Origin: Dichomitus squalens LYAD-421 SS1
Taxonomy: Eukaryota > Basidiomycota > Agaricomycetes > Polyporales > Polyporaceae
NCBI RefSeq assembly: GCF_000275845.1
Contig: NW_006766915.1
Location: forward strand, 253,666 to 317,665
DNA: 64,000 bases
Direction: 5' to 3'
In this document: positions 11,571 through 23,856 of the stretch, piece by piece
Layout of the letters: each line of letters begins with the position of its first letter
Numbering within the stretch: position 1 is the first letter of the stretch
Made by a program: the position numbers and the translations under genes
The notes under the pieces: generated by a model
Databases searched by the model: none
Told to the model about the DNA's origin: nothing
Seen by the model: the letters and a program-made list of their open reading frames with translations, nothing else

Positions 11571-12591
11571 CTTCGGGAGGTCAATGCGAATGCGTAGACC
11601 TTGCTCTCTGTGCTGGATTATATTTCGGAGCTCGACTGGCTATGTACCTGGGGACCAACCACCATTGGAGCCGCAGAGTGGACATACTTGGCAGACGCAT
11701 ACATAGAGTTCATCAATGCGACAGTCGTTCGCAGGGTCGCAGTCACCTGTGGCTGGCGTATACGGAGAGGGAGCAGCCGAGCAACGCGCGCAGGCACAGC
11801 TGTCCCGCGCGCATCAAAAGACGATACCCAAGGTACGGGCGCTAGCGGCGAGGTTGCTGCTCATGGTGTTCGGAAGAGGGAGAGACCAGAGAGTATAGTA
11901 ACAATGTAAAGACAATAATATATATATGGTGCGTGAAGCCAGCCATAGTGTGAGCCTGTCCATGGCGGGAGGCTGGGGGCGGACGAGACGGAAGGTGGAC
12001 GCGGACGAAGCGGGAGGCAAGGCGCCCAGGTACTGTTGTGATGAGCGCATCAATTTCTGATGCGCTCGATGCGAGTGCGACACCGTCCGCGGCGCGATGC
12101 AGTTGGGCGACGGGAGGCATAGAGGTCCCGGGTCGCGCCATGAAGGACGTCAGACGCTGGGCAGAGCGCAAGAAGGAGAAGGGGGCTTGGAGGCAAGGAA
12201 AGGGCAAACAGGCTTACAGTACAGCGGCGCACGGCGGGAAAACGGCGGGAGGGGATCCCGGGCGCTGTAACAAGAGCGCCGGCGATCAAAGGAGACACAA
12301 GCGACTCTGGAAAAGGCACAGAAAGCATCACGTGAAGGGGGAAAGGGAGGTTTTAAACCATCATGGCCCGATACCCCTTCGAGTTATAACCGCCGTTGTA
12401 GTCTCTACATACGCCCGTCACCTGTCAGTAACCTATGCATTACTCGGATGCTGAACTGAATCATCAACAGCTCTCCCAGCTCTCGAGCTTCCTGTTGTGG
12501 ATGTCTCTCAAGCCATTTGAAATTGTGGGATGGACATCCGAACTGAAGAGGTATCATACATACACACGGTTCCTTCGTCAATCACATGACC
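11571..12591. other. Intergenic, no gene supported
   Basis: Upstream of DUF6533 copy A and downstream of SDR-2. ORFs on both strands overlap (for example minus 11842-12207 and plus 12038-12454), are compositionally biased and match nothing I know. A short TATATATA run near 11920 could be a promoter element, but no gene can be tied to it. Confidence 0.45.
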
Positions 12592-14067
12592 CTACAGCCA
12601 ACCACGAGCCTCGAAGTCATCCAACGTATCCTTCGTCGTTTCCTCAATGGTCCTGAACTTGACCCCAAGCAACTTACGCTCCTTATCAGGAGAGTACCTG
12701 ATGAGGTGAACGGTCGTCGCCGGGTCGTAAGACGTGTTACCTGCGGGAAGGCTGGGGCGGAGGCGATGCGCGGTGTTGACTTGATTTGTGAAGGACAATC
12801 GATGAGAACACGCAATGTCATCGTAGGAGAGATGGATGGAGGGAGCACTGACCGAAGTCCTGCCATTTCCAAGGCCCGGCGCTGACGATGATACGTTCGC
12901 CGCTAGCTTCCTGCTTCGTGACTGCGAGCAGGTGGCCTTGCGCGAGGTCGCGCACATCGACGTACGATGATCTGACACAAGATGTTCGCCGCTGTTAGCC
13001 CATCCAACACGCCTGCTCTCAGAAGCGGAGGGACCTCACCCAATAGTAACCAACGCGTCGTTATCCTTAGTGCCTTTCACGACCGTATCATACCAGTCCC
13101 GAGCCGACTCGTTGAGGTTCTCCGGCTTGTCGACCTCATGCAAGAACGGTCCAAACACAAACGGCGGGTTCACCACCACAAGGTCCCACCGCACCTCGCT
13201 CTTGTGCTTGTTCCAGAAGTCCCAAGCCGCGCGCTCCGCCAGCGTCTTGCTCGCGCGGTACTTGGCCGGGCTCGACGCCGCCCGGCCCTTCTCCTTGACC
13301 TCCGCGATGCTCGCCTCGTTCCAGTCCTCCTCAGAGAACACGCGCGGCTCGGTCGTCGGGGTGAGCACGGACGCGCAGGACGAGGTGACGACGACGCGCT
13401 TCACGGACGAGCCGTGCTTGAGCGCGGAGGCGAGGATGCCAGTCGTGCCGTGCACGGCGGGAATGATGAGCTCGTCCGGGTCCTCTGCCTTGAAGTGGAA
13501 GGGGGATGCGGTGTGCGCGATCGCGTCGATGTCCTTGACGGCTTCATCAAACGCGCCTTCCTGTGAAAGAAGACACTGTCAGTCCCCGCACTGCCTGCAC
13601 GACATCGTCACTAGGGAGAGTTGGCGGCGGGAGCACGCAAGCTGCGAGACCCTCGGAAGGCCGTTCGGAGCCATGGCTTACGCAGATGGGACAGTGGGAA
13701 TCGGACAGAACAAAGTTCCGAGGAACAAGCGATGAGTTACTCCCACCGCAGCAACACTATTCCTGTGTACGGATTCTCTGCGTCTGCGCTAGTGCTTTGC
13801 CCCTTTCCCGCAGAGGTACGACACCCCTGATGCCGCACACCATGCTTTTGAGAGACGCAGGCGCACCTTCGTAATATCCTCAACGATCAGAACCTCGAAC
13901 TTGTCTCCAAAAGATTTGAAGAGCGACCGGAGGTGGGTTGCCTTGCTCTCGGAACGGACCGTGCCCCGGACCGAGAAGCCCTGATCGAGGAAGGCTTTGA
14001 CGACCCAGACGGCGATGTAGCCATTCGCGCCAGTAACGAGAACTGTTCCAGAGGTGATAGCGGGCAT
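12592..14067 (-). CDS. SDR-2: extended short-chain dehydrogenase, paralog of SDR-1
   Basis: Four exons, 13867-14067, 13040-13560, 12853-12971 and 12592-12779, again 201, 521, 119 and 188 nt and 342 residues. The Rossmann motif is TGANGYIA; the active-site Tyr and Lys are in KYRASKTLAERAAW, preceded by VVTSSCASV. NPPFVFGP and VDVRDLAQGH follow, and the protein ends in EARGWL. Exon 2 is GC-rich and produces long shadow ORFs on the plus strand, which are not genes. Intron 1 is unusually long for this family (about 306 nt); the others are 51-220 nt. The family suggests NAD(P)H-dependent carbonyl reduction or epimerisation. Identical exon lengths with SDR-1, SDR-4 and SDR-5 show descent by gene duplication with introns retained. 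Confidence 0.9.
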
Positions 14068-14147
14068 TGTGCTTGTCTTGTAAGTCGCTGTGAGAGAAGG
14101 CTTGGGGAAAGGTGGGTATGTAGGTGAAGCACGGAGAGCCGAATGAT

Positions 14148-14156
14148 TATATATAT
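14148..14156 (-). promoter_or_regulatory. TATA box of SDR-2
   Basis: TATATATAT about 81 nt upstream of the ATG, at the same spacing as in SDR-1 and SDR-3. Confidence 0.55.
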
Positions 14157-14197
14157 CGCGAGCCTGTTGCTCAAAACCGTGAGTGATCGCGATAACA

Positions 14198-14449
14198 CTA
14201 GTTGTGGCTGACAGAGCAGAAGCTATGTACGGTGCAATCGTACGTCATATCTGTAGACACGATACCACACGATCTGCTTGGGATTAAGCACGGCGCGACA
14301 GAGGTGTAGATAGACTGACCTGTTCTCGTCCATATCGCTCTAGACGCTACAGAGATGAGCCTGCTTACACGATCGAATTCGTAGGCGGTGACCGTGAGTG
14401 GAGATGCCAGCAGGCAAGAAGTCAAAATCACAATCAATTTGAGGTGCAA
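14198..14449 (-). CDS. Candidate small secreted cysteine-containing protein
   Basis: An uninterrupted 83-codon ORF starting with a good signal-peptide pattern: a short basic start, a hydrophobic core (LIVILTSCLLASPL) and a likely cleavage near TVTA-YEF. The mature part has four Cys in its last 30 residues, in the pattern PC-x6-C-x10-C-x5-C. This is the general form of fungal small secreted proteins, but no specific family is recognised. A TATA-like GCTATATTT lies just upstream of the ATG. Against it, the stop lies only about 40 nt from the SDR-2 TATA box, leaving little room for a 3' UTR. A chance ORF remains quite possible. Confidence 0.35.
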   Translation of the reverse strand: MHLKLIVILTSCLLASPLTVTAYEFDRVSRLISVASRAIWTRTGQSIYTSVAPCLIPSRSCGIVSTDMTYDCTVHSFCSVSHN

Positions 14450-17400
14450 GGCAAGACAAATATAGCGCCCATCCCCTGCCCCGGTTCGGCACAGCTTGCC
14501 TTTGGTCCACCACCTTATTTAATCTCAGTCCGATCCTTGTGCACCCCTTAGGCTTCTTTATCAACTATGTGACACCGGATTGCTCTTTCACGATTTGCAG
14601 CCCGTAGAGAACGACATCCGAAACGCGGCCATAGGTATGCCATATAAGTCTGTGTTGTCAATGCGCGCTCCGCTTTCTGTGACTGTACCACTTCAACCGC
14701 GCATTATCTTCCCTTGGCCACATGTGGCATAGAACCCCTTCAGTCGTCGTTACCCGTATATATTCGTTTTCACTGGCGTTCGTTAGCTGTCCTGTCCATC
14801 GCCCTCCAAATATAAGTCAAAATGGATCGAGCGTATACGTTCCAAGTGAGGTCAAAAACTTCCGGATGGCAACGTCACGGTGATATTCATTCTCAGTCGA
14901 TCCTGTCTGAGACATGTGGATATTACTCTCTTGTGTTTTCTCACTTTTCCAGACCCATAAACGTTTCTTGCGACCACAGCTCGACCAGGTCGCGGACGCT
15001 GCAGAGATGCATGGTCTCCAATCATGCTCCAGCCTGCTAGCGAGCCGCGGAATTTTCTAGTACACGGATAACCACTCATGGTGCCGTCGAGTACGTCCGC
15101 TCATATCAGCTCGGGCCGAGGGGAGGGGAAAGACAATTACTACTTGCTCCATACTATGTGCTGATGTATGTTTTGGATTATTGTCTGATGTTGTACAGTG
15201 TAGCCTCAATGCATAATAACAGGATGCCACCCTACGGGCGCAGCACCGGGTCTCGCAAGGCTCTGTTCGCTTTCTTTCGCAATACGACGCATCATTGGCA
15301 CAGCACCGCGGTGCCATGCCGGAGGGAGGCTGCCTGGCTTGCCGCACTACTAGACCGTGGTTGATGTTGTACCTTTTGTGCCAGTGCATTGCAGAACGTC
15401 CATCATCAGGAGTCCATCACGGTGACAAACTTTGCCCTCTCGTCACGGGGAGTTGAGCGGTGTGATCATCTTTTACAGTTCTCGACTCCACTACTGGGAT
15501 GCAGCCGTTCGGAATCCTTCACAACGGCTATGAGGCACATTGAAGCAGTCACACGTCTCGATCACGCCCATGATATCATAATTCCGCTGCAGATGACCGG
15601 GCTAGTAGGTCGCGGTACGTTCATGCAAAGCCAAGCAGATTGACAGTTTCTGATCTACCAAGGGGGAGGGCCGAGTAAGACGTTACAACGGAACGGACAC
15701 AAGCCAAAAACCCTTTGCGGTCTGAAGGCTTCCATCGCTAATATTGCGGTCCCCTCGCTACCTCACACAAATTCATCTATTTGAAATACGCAGCAAAGGG
15801 AGGGAACTCAGACAGTAAAATGCGCGACAAAAACTTCGTTGGAGTGCGCATGCTACGGGAACTCAACGTATAGTGGCCCTTGAAACGACCCGACCACTGA
15901 AACTGAGGCAGCACACGAGAGGGGACGTTCACGCCACTGCGTGTGTCACCTCCTGACGGTTCCTGGCTCCTATCGCTCACCTTGCAACAACTGACGGTTC
16001 ACGTTGAGCAGCACCATGTGGCCGCCTTAGAGTTCGAACCCTGGAGGGAGCATAGCTTCCGACTGAGGGGCATTCTTCCGACTTGTGTGCCCGACTTCGA
16101 TTGCTGAGAAGCTACTCCTGACGTGCTTCTCAGAGCCCTAGGTCTGCTGTGGAGGTGAAGGATGCCGCGCCGTTACGCAAACGTGTGTTGTGAGCGCCAG
16201 GCCTTTGTGGTTTCAGATGTCGTCTTGGCCCAGCACTGCAATCTCATTGGAATATATCATCATCTCCGATCTCACGATATGACGCAGTATACGTATACCG
16301 TAAGCCTATGTTTGTAGACCTGCGTTGGTGCGGTAGGCCGCTTCCGTTTAGCTGATGAAACGCTGCTCCCGTTCGTCTCCCGCGCATGGCAGGCAAGACT
16401 CTGTGAAAAGCATGTCAGTCGCATCGTGGGGGGTGTAGGGTGGAAATATTTGGAAGACAGCAATATTAACAGCGACCGAACCTGAACATCTCATAGGCCG
16501 CGGCAATCCTTGTACCCTCAAAAACGGGTATGCAGCTCGGTGGTCGCCATCACCGGCTAAATCTCACAGCCTACAAAGCCCATCTGTCACTTTGGATTGC
16601 GGCGCTGCTTTTGCCGAGCGTGCATACTGAGCCAGAAAATGTTCTTCCATCCCGAATCTGTGACAGTCATCACGCAAGATGTGCGGCCGACCCCATCACA
16701 CATTGGTCGGCCGCCTCGGGAACATGTGCTATCACATTACAGGGGTATCGACGCATCGAGGACGGAGTGCGCAAATGACGTACATGCACCGTTGTTGGGT
16801 ATTTCCCCAAATCGAGAATATTAATATGGTTGGTTCTGTAAGGTGGTGCAAAAGCAATCACCGTAACTGTCGCATTAGAACACGGGAGCAATCGGCGGAG
16901 TTAGCAGTCAGAAACGTGGTAGGAACGACAAGGACTTTCCTGGAATTCTGACTGCACTCTGGGCCCTCCCAGTAGATCATTATCGGAGGGTATCGGGGAC
17001 GACGATGGCTGCCGCATGTTGGGGACACTTGCAATGAACCTGATACAACGTACCAATGTGGAGAGGTGGGGCATCGTCTGAGTTCGGGTTTGAGACAAGG
17101 CCTCCCTTGATATGTAAGTAATTTGGGATCAGCCTGCGAGGGAGGAGTGTAGAGTTGACGCGATCATCGGACGTCCCACGAGCGTGCGTGACTATGAAGC
17201 ATCACGAAACCAAAGAACCGACGACTCTATTTCCGAGCTGAATGCTTTATGTTGAGGCTGGACGGCGCGGTGTCGCCCACGTCACGGCTGCGATGTGCCT
17301 GTCCGGCCTTTTTGATGACCATGACAACCGAGATATGTTTGGCCCGGACGCCCGCTGGGTTCGCACGGTGTGTTTCCTACTTACCGGAAATGGCAAGTGC

Positions 17401-17935
17401 GAGGATTTGGCGGCAGGGAAGCGGCATCTGCGGGGCTTGCTCCTCTCCTCCACCTCTTCTGTGGTGTTTGTCCTCTTCGTAACTCCGTTTCGTGCTCATT
17501 TTCCTCGGGGCTTTTGGGAAACCGCTGTGGCCGTGTATCCGTGCTTGGCTAGCTGTAGACTCCAGTTCGCAGATCGTGCAGCTGGATCTACACCCTCCCC
17601 GCACGTTGGCAGTATTCTTGAGCTTTGACGTCGTTTGCAGCCACTGCATGTCCAGTGGGGCGCGTCCACGTCTCCTCAGACCAGTGCAACCTTTGCCTAA
17701 ATATTTGCCTTGTTGCCGACGCTGCTGATGCTATCCTTCTGACTGGCTTTCTTGACATCTTGTCGCCGGCCCTTTGAAGTCACTCGCCAGCGCACTTGCT
17801 GCCCCCAGCAAGTGCATGTTTTCCTCCTCAGCTGGCTCGGGATGCGTTAAAGACTGTTTTCCTTCATCCCTTACCCCGTCCCATGACCCTACCCCATCCC
17901 TGACACCGACAAGCACCCGAACTCGAAAACGAGCC
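14450..17935. other. Long intergenic stretch, no gene firmly supported
   Basis: About 3.5 kb without a recognisable gene. The best weak candidate is a TATATAT run (near 14758) upstream of an ATG at 14822 with a GTGAGG donor and a TTTTCCAG acceptor, which would encode only about 40 residues. Nothing supports it further. Other ORFs overlap in several frames. Confidence 0.45.
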
Positions 17936-20900
17936 ATGTCACCACACTCGGCCTCCTCCTGTCGTTCTCGGCTTACCATTCAGGAACTCCTGGTCGAGTC
18001 GCCCCACGCTGCACGCACTTGCCCCGATGCCACTAGTCTTCGGGCGTCCTGTCATTCCAGTCCTACTGCCTCCTGCTCTAGCCTGCAATTACCCTCATCA
18101 CGGCCCGTTGTGGACACCTGTTCCGGCTGCGAAGGGTCTGTTTCTCTACCGCCCCGCAGTATCCGTCCTGGTCGACGCTTCAAGCCGTGGGAGACTACCG
18201 AACGCCATGCCAGGCACGATTCGGCTTTATGGCCTCACGAAGCTCAGCACTCTCCACCACAAAAGTCGTCTCGGAGAAGTGGGGGAACGCGCTCGTGTCG
18301 TAAGAACCCAGTGTCTCGGTGAGTCTGCGCGTCCTTTTGCATTTGCTTGGACTCGTTCCTACCCATCTCCATCTCCATACCTCTACCCGTCTACTTTCCT
18401 TCCATTCCCATCTTTCCTCCCTCATATTGATGCAAACCCTTGTAGTTCTACCCTTTGCTGGTCAGCCGTGTTCTCCCTCTTCCTCCTAGGCACACACATG
18501 GCGCCGTTTGTACAAGGCCGCGCTCTTCCCGCGAAGTTCCTCCCGGACGCATCTGTCACGCTGCCACAGTTCGTTCCCACGGGCGTTTATAACGCTGGCC
18601 GGAGACGGAGGCGTGCGGTCTCTGACAGCAGTTCCGACGTGGCCAGTCCATCAACGTCGGATCCCCAGACGAGCAGTCCGGCACGTTCAGACTCGACTGC
18701 GGCCGGAACGTCGTCGGGCACATCTGCGTCTACTTCGGACTCGGTGAGGGCAACAACCGACTCGGTTACAAGCACCGATTCGGAGGTGCGTCCATCTATC
18801 GGCTCAGATGTATCACAGCGGTTCAATGCTGCGGTCGAACTTGCCCAGACATCGACGATGTCAGACGCGGCGACAGTAAGCTTTTCAAGGGTTTTCGTGC
18901 TTGAGAGTCGGTTGCTGAGGAAACGATGCTTCTTCGACACGCTTGATCCACGCGCAATAGCAGAGCTCCAGCCAAACGGTCATGACATCGGTCACGCCGG
19001 CTAATCCCGGAGGCTCGACTTCGACTCCGACGACGATCTCGGTCAGTACATTTGGCACGAGCAGCACATCGGCTACGAGTTCCACATCGACGTCGAATAC
19101 GAGCTCCACTTCTGGGACAAGCACTTTGGCCACGACGTCGACGACCTCTTTGTCAAGCAGCACATCCGCGACATCCTCTAGGTAAGTTCTGCCAGTCCTA
19201 TATGGCCCCTGTTTACACAAATCCTACAAATTCCACACTACTTTTTCTTTTGGAGTATACCTATACCGATTGTCAGTGGGATGCGGGGGTGAGGACCGTG
19301 CGATATGACGTACCAGCTCGCTTTCGCACCCATTGGGGTTTGACTTCCGTGTCGGAGATCCGTGATTCCCGCTGCATTCTCATAGAGCCTCAATATCCAC
19401 AGACAAACGTCAACAGTAGCAACCAATCATTCGTCGTCGTCGACGGTGAGCAGTAGCTCGTCTTCAATGACATCGTCCTCTTCCCGGACAACTTCCACCC
19501 TCAGCTTCACATCACGTTCCATCACAGATACCACTACGTCACCCGCGTCTTCCACGACGTCAATCAGCTCTACATTTTCTTCATCCTCAGGGACTGTATC
19601 ATCTTCAAGGACTACTTCATCCCGGACTACTTCATCTTTGACTATATCATCGCGGACTTCTTCATCTCCCATCACCAGTTCTCTGTCCACATTAACTTTG
19701 AGCTCATTACCCTCTAGTGGCAGCGTAACGAGCACGACTATCTCCCTTTCTACCTCAATCTCGATATCCCTTCCAAGCTCCATCTCGATTTCCTTGCCGA
19801 CGTCCATTTCGGTCTCTATCTCAATATCCGTGCCAACCTCCATTCCTGTCTCAATCACTAGTTCGACGTCAACAGGAACCGAGTCGGCTTCCATTTCTAG
19901 GACCGCAACCGGACAGCAGTCATCCACGTCTTCGTCTTCGAAGACCGCGTCGGCGTCTACCCACCAGTCCTCGTCTTCGGCAAGTCAACGACCGTCGTCG
20001 GCTTCGGGGAGCCTGACGTCCTCACGGCCAGTCTTGCACCCATCATCGACGTCAAATGTGGTGACTTTCGCGTCTACTGGCAGCGGCACCACGACCCTGT
20101 TCACAACTGTAGTAGAGACGTCGACATTTGTCACTGAAGGCAGGACGAGCACATACACCACCACCGAGGTCATTCCCACCGGCACTCTCATCTCCAATGT
20201 TGGCAGCAATAGCAACATGTAAGCATTGCATCCCCGCTCACTTTATGTACTCTTACCAACTGTCTTTTCTGCGAATAGCTTCGCACACGACAAGGGTGCG
20301 CTTGCTGGTGTGATCATTGGCTCCATCGCATTCGCCGGTCTCATCCTCGCGTGGGGTCTGTTTGCCTACAGGCGCCACCGTCTCCACAACGCTGAAGCGG
20401 CGGACACGGCCGCTGTGCTCCGCAGTGGACCGGGCGGCGCGCGACCCTTCATGCTTGACGAAGATGACGACCAAGGCATCATGCACTTTGTCGGCACCGG
20501 CTCCGTGTCGCGAGGCACAGGCAGCATCCGGTATGACCGTCTACGCGGCGGGAAAAATTTGGACGCCGCGGCCGACGACGGAGCTATCAGCCCCGTTGGG
20601 GACACGAGGAGCCAGGACGTCGCTGGGGGTGGAGATAACGGGCTGGAGCCTGTACCCATCGTTGGCGGGCGAATCGGCCAGACGGAGGACGCGTCGCTGA
20701 TGCATCCTGCCAACCGGTCTACCGTAGACATCACTCAGCCTGAGTTGAGTTCCGTCAGCCCTAGGTCGCGGGTTCATTCGGTTGGCAATCGCTCTTTAGC
20801 CGGTCCCGGGCCCGATCCCGCTGAATGGCTCGGAGGACGCGTCGCGTCCTATCCGAACATCAAGGCGACAGGTACTCCCGAACACGACAACGCCCAAGTG

Positions 20901-22146
20901 CGCTCGATCAGTCCCATGTCCCAGTACTCGGATGAGGGCTTCTCGAGTGGTGGACAAGTCTCGGGTGGCGGACACATGTCGAGCAGTGGACATTCCCAGT
21001 CGTTCGGTTCGCCTATCCTTGCAGCTGCTGCGACAGCTGCTGTGAGTGCTGGGGTCGGTGGCGAGCACTCGTCACACGGGCACGAAGGCTACGCGTCCTC
21101 TTCAACGCACGGACACGGCGCCACGGGTTCTTCATCCGGTGGGCACGGCTCATCGAGTGGCCACAGGACTGGAGGATCGTCAAGCGGTCACAAAACCGGA
21201 GCATCATCTTCTGGTCACCCTATGTCGGCGACGACTCATGCTAGCTCGAGTCCGATTATGCCGCGATCCGGTCCTCCTTCCGGTCCGTCAAGTTTGTTGC
21301 CTACGCAGGTTGCCCCGCCGTCATCATATTACGATGTCGACGACGAGAATACCAGGCCGCCCGGCACGCAACGCCGCAAGAGCGGTTTGTTTGGCTCGCT
21401 CCGCGGATTGCGCCTCCGCAGCCCCCGCGTGTCTGTCACGTCGCTTCCGGCGACCGGAATAGCATCAGGCCCGGCGTCTGCATCCCCACGGATTTCGGTT
21501 TATGACCCGTCATACAATCCGCGCACCTCAATCGTCCGCCCTCAGTCCCCGACGCTGGGCTCCCTGCCACCACGGCCTGCCTTCCGCCATGACGGTATCG
21601 CAGCTCCTGAGCGCGCAGCACCTCCTGTGCCACCCGGAGCTGGGCCGATGACGATAGGTATCCATGCCAGGACCGCTTCTGGCGCCCCTATCTGGCCTGG
21701 GCTTGGCCCACTAACGGGCACGCCAGCAATGCCGAGCCCTGCGCTGACGGAAGTATCGGGGCGCGCACCAGAGGGGTTGCTCAACCCGCAGTGGCTCAAT
21801 GCTGAGGGCATGCAGAGCCAAGGCGCGATCAGCTTCAGGGATGACATGGACTATTCTCGTCCCATTGGAGGCGTAAGTCTCCTCCTACAACATATTCCTG
21901 TCTCGTCTCATATCAGAGCTGACGGTTGATTCATAGCTGGTGAATAACCGGCAGTACAGCCGCACGACCATTCGAAGTGTCTCTACAGGCAGCTCGTATC
22001 GTCACAACTCGCTCGAGTCGCACCAGACCGGCGATACGCAAATGCCTGCGCCAGCACCCGCAGGTGCGTCCGCGACCGAGCTCCAGGTCACGACACAGGC
22101 GCCGTTCCCTGCCACGCCATCTGGTGAGACCGAGCCGTTCTCCTGA
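17936..22146 (+). CDS. Type I membrane protein with Ser/Thr-rich ectodomain and His/Gly/Ser-rich tail
   Basis: Exons are read as an uncertain first exon ending near 18320, then about 18445-18875, 18964-19181, 19403-20218, 20279-21872 and 21937-22146, with agreeing phases. A hydrophobic stretch (WSAVFSLFLLG, about 18450-18490) before AxPFVQGRALP looks like a signal peptide. The next 500 or so residues are almost entirely Ser and Thr, as in O-glycosylated wall-anchored sensors. A clear membrane span (ALAGVIIGSIAFAGLILAWG) is followed at once by RRHR, as expected for a type I protein. The cytoplasmic part exceeds 550 residues, with repeats of the form SSSGH near 20960-21230 and basic, Pro-rich disordered stretches. 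The architecture resembles Wsc/Mid2-type wall-stress sensors, but there is no WSC domain. The true start is unclear: 17936 is the in-frame ATG consistent with the first splice, and a shorter form could start at 18498. Confidence 0.72.
20965..21235 (+). repeat. Imperfect coding repeat, Ser-Ser-Gly-His units
   Basis: Within the cytoplasmic tail of the Ser/Thr-rich membrane protein, units such as SSSGH, GGHGSSSGH, GGSSSGHKTG and GASSSGH recur in degenerate tandem. The DNA repeats are built on tcatcnngtgg/ggtca blocks. The His density is striking and could bind metal or be prone to length change. Confidence 0.7.
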
Positions 22147-22659
22147 GGTCGCCCCCGGTAAGGTTCAAGAGTTCTCGCTTCATTCTGTCGGTTCGCGCGA
22201 ACGTACGCTCCAGGACACCTCTTCGTCGCCTGCACACACGCATATCTCCAACTGCACTTGCACTCGTCGTGTTACATACGCTCCTTGCTCTCGTATTCTT
22301 ACATAAGTCCCTTGCCCCCGCTGCACAGACTGAAAACACGCAACTAGGACTTCGCTCCAGTTGCAGCTACAGATTGTACGGGGTGCAAATCCCGTGCGTC
22401 TGTCGTTACCCTCCTCAAATGTTCCATCCTGTCATTACAGCACAATCTGTTGCTCTCCAGACTCTACTACATAGTGTACCTGCCTTATAACTCGAGCTTT
22501 GTGCTAGTGACTTTGCTCGTTACGACGTCACCATGACCACATAGATCCTCCCGCGCTTAAATACTTCGCCCCCCATTTACATAAGGTATACCCTCCAGGT
22601 GGCAATGGTGCTGCTGCTTTGGTTTTTTTGCTTCACCACCACTCTGTCCTTATCGCTGG

Positions 22660-22680
22660 CGCCCGCCTACAAGGCGGGCG
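22660..22680. repeat. Perfect 8-bp GC-rich inverted repeat with 5-nt loop
   Basis: CGCCCGCC TACAA GGCGGGCG. It would form a very stable hairpin in RNA or ssDNA. It lies about 515 nt past the stop of the upstream gene, so it could mark the end of its transcript, but fungal termination does not need hairpins. Confidence 0.6.
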
Positions 22681-23770
22681 TCACGGACTTGTTGCTCCGA
22701 TCTGACCTTGTCTTCAATGTACGATGTAGCTATATCGTTAGACATTTCCTACATATCATACACGCATCAACCAACTCCACATGCACAATAAAATTGTATG
22801 ATTCGCATGGTGTTTTCTTGTGCTCGAGTCTATTGGCGGGAGACGTCAATATTAAACAAAGCTATCAGAACAATTGTGTGTGCTCTTGGGCGTCTGTATT
22901 TAGACGCCTGGTTCATAAGTTGGCTGGCATCGTTATGAGATTGAAGCTCTTCCCGCCATTGCGCCTCTCACGCTCAACGGGTCAATCTTGACTTTCGCTG
23001 CGGTATGTGCTCGGATGATGTGGGGCTGTATAGGAACTACCAGCGACTGCATGAGCTAAATCCCTCATCCTCGAAATGGACTACGACTCCCCGCGATCCC
23101 GGGACCCTTGAGATCGATCCGGATTCCTTCAGCCAGCTTCCTTTCGACGGCTGGAACATATCTGGCTGCTATATCGTTGAGTGTGGGAGACCGTAAGGCT
23201 GTCAAGACACGTCACATAAGCATTTTCTTTGAAGTGCGGCACGACCACGCGCACACTACAGGAACATAGCGTGAGTCACTTCACAGTTCGTGCCAGCTCG
23301 CCCTCGATGATGATGTACATCTTCCGAAAGCATTCTCGGTTCCTCAACCGCATACGAGGGTCACATCCAACCACTTCGCAACGTACACTTTCCGATTGCG
23401 CCCCAGGAAAGCGTAGTGGATCCGAAGCCGCGAACTCTAATTGATCCAAGCGTTTCCTCAATAGTCGGCCCGGGAGTCATGCACAACAGAGTCGGACTAT
23501 CCTACTACGACGCGCTTCCCCCTCAGACGTTCACGCTGAAGGCGCAACAACAACACAGCGAGCAATAGATAGAGTGCAAACGTTGCGGCACTTTGGGTAT
23601 ATCGGATCAACGGCCTCCGACTCCGAGATGGAAACTTGATAACGTCGTGTATGCAGACCCGCTATCACCGAGAGTTGCTGACCAACCTATTCAGACTGAT
23701 CAGAACCCTGGTGGTGCGTGTTGCGTGGTATCACGTATGGTGGGAGCGTAGCGAAGAGGAGGGATTTTGG

Positions 23771-23779
23771 TATATATAT
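23771..23779 (+). promoter_or_regulatory. TATA box of SDR-3
   Basis: TATATATAT about 80 nt upstream of the SDR-3 ATG, matching the placement in SDR-1 and SDR-2. Confidence 0.6.
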
Positions 23780-23856
23780 CGTGCTGTGATTTTGAAGCAC
23801 TTGAGACATCATCGTCTTATCCACTCTCCTCAGCCCATCTTTCCTCCACAACAAGC

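Larger units (their letters stand above)
22147..23856. other. Intergenic, no gene supported
   Basis: Between the Ser/Thr-rich membrane protein and SDR-3. It contains the 3' UTR of the former, a perfect hairpin (listed separately) and the promoter of SDR-3. A plus ORF at 22599-22991 begins with a hydrophobic segment but has no other support. Confidence 0.5.

Noticed and set aside
11842..12207. Minus ORF of 121 codons with a hydrophobic C-terminal part
   Set aside because: Composition looks like chance, overlaps a plus ORF of similar size, and no partner exon was found.
12982..13735. Long plus-strand ORFs of about 190-220 codons
   Set aside because: They are shadows of GC-rich exon 2 of SDR-2 on the minus strand; the Arg-rich composition has no protein character.
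14822..15060. TATATAT-ATG arrangement with possible two-exon 40-residue protein
   Set aside because: Too short and unsupported; the single intron is only one of several possibilities.
16010..16060. TTCGAACCCTGG resembling a tRNA T-arm
   Set aside because: The preceding bases do not pair to form the T stem and no acceptor, D or anticodon arm can be drawn.
22360..22410. ACGGGGTGCAAATCCCGT, another T-arm-like sequence
   Set aside because: The B box has a mismatch and no upstream tRNA arms fold.
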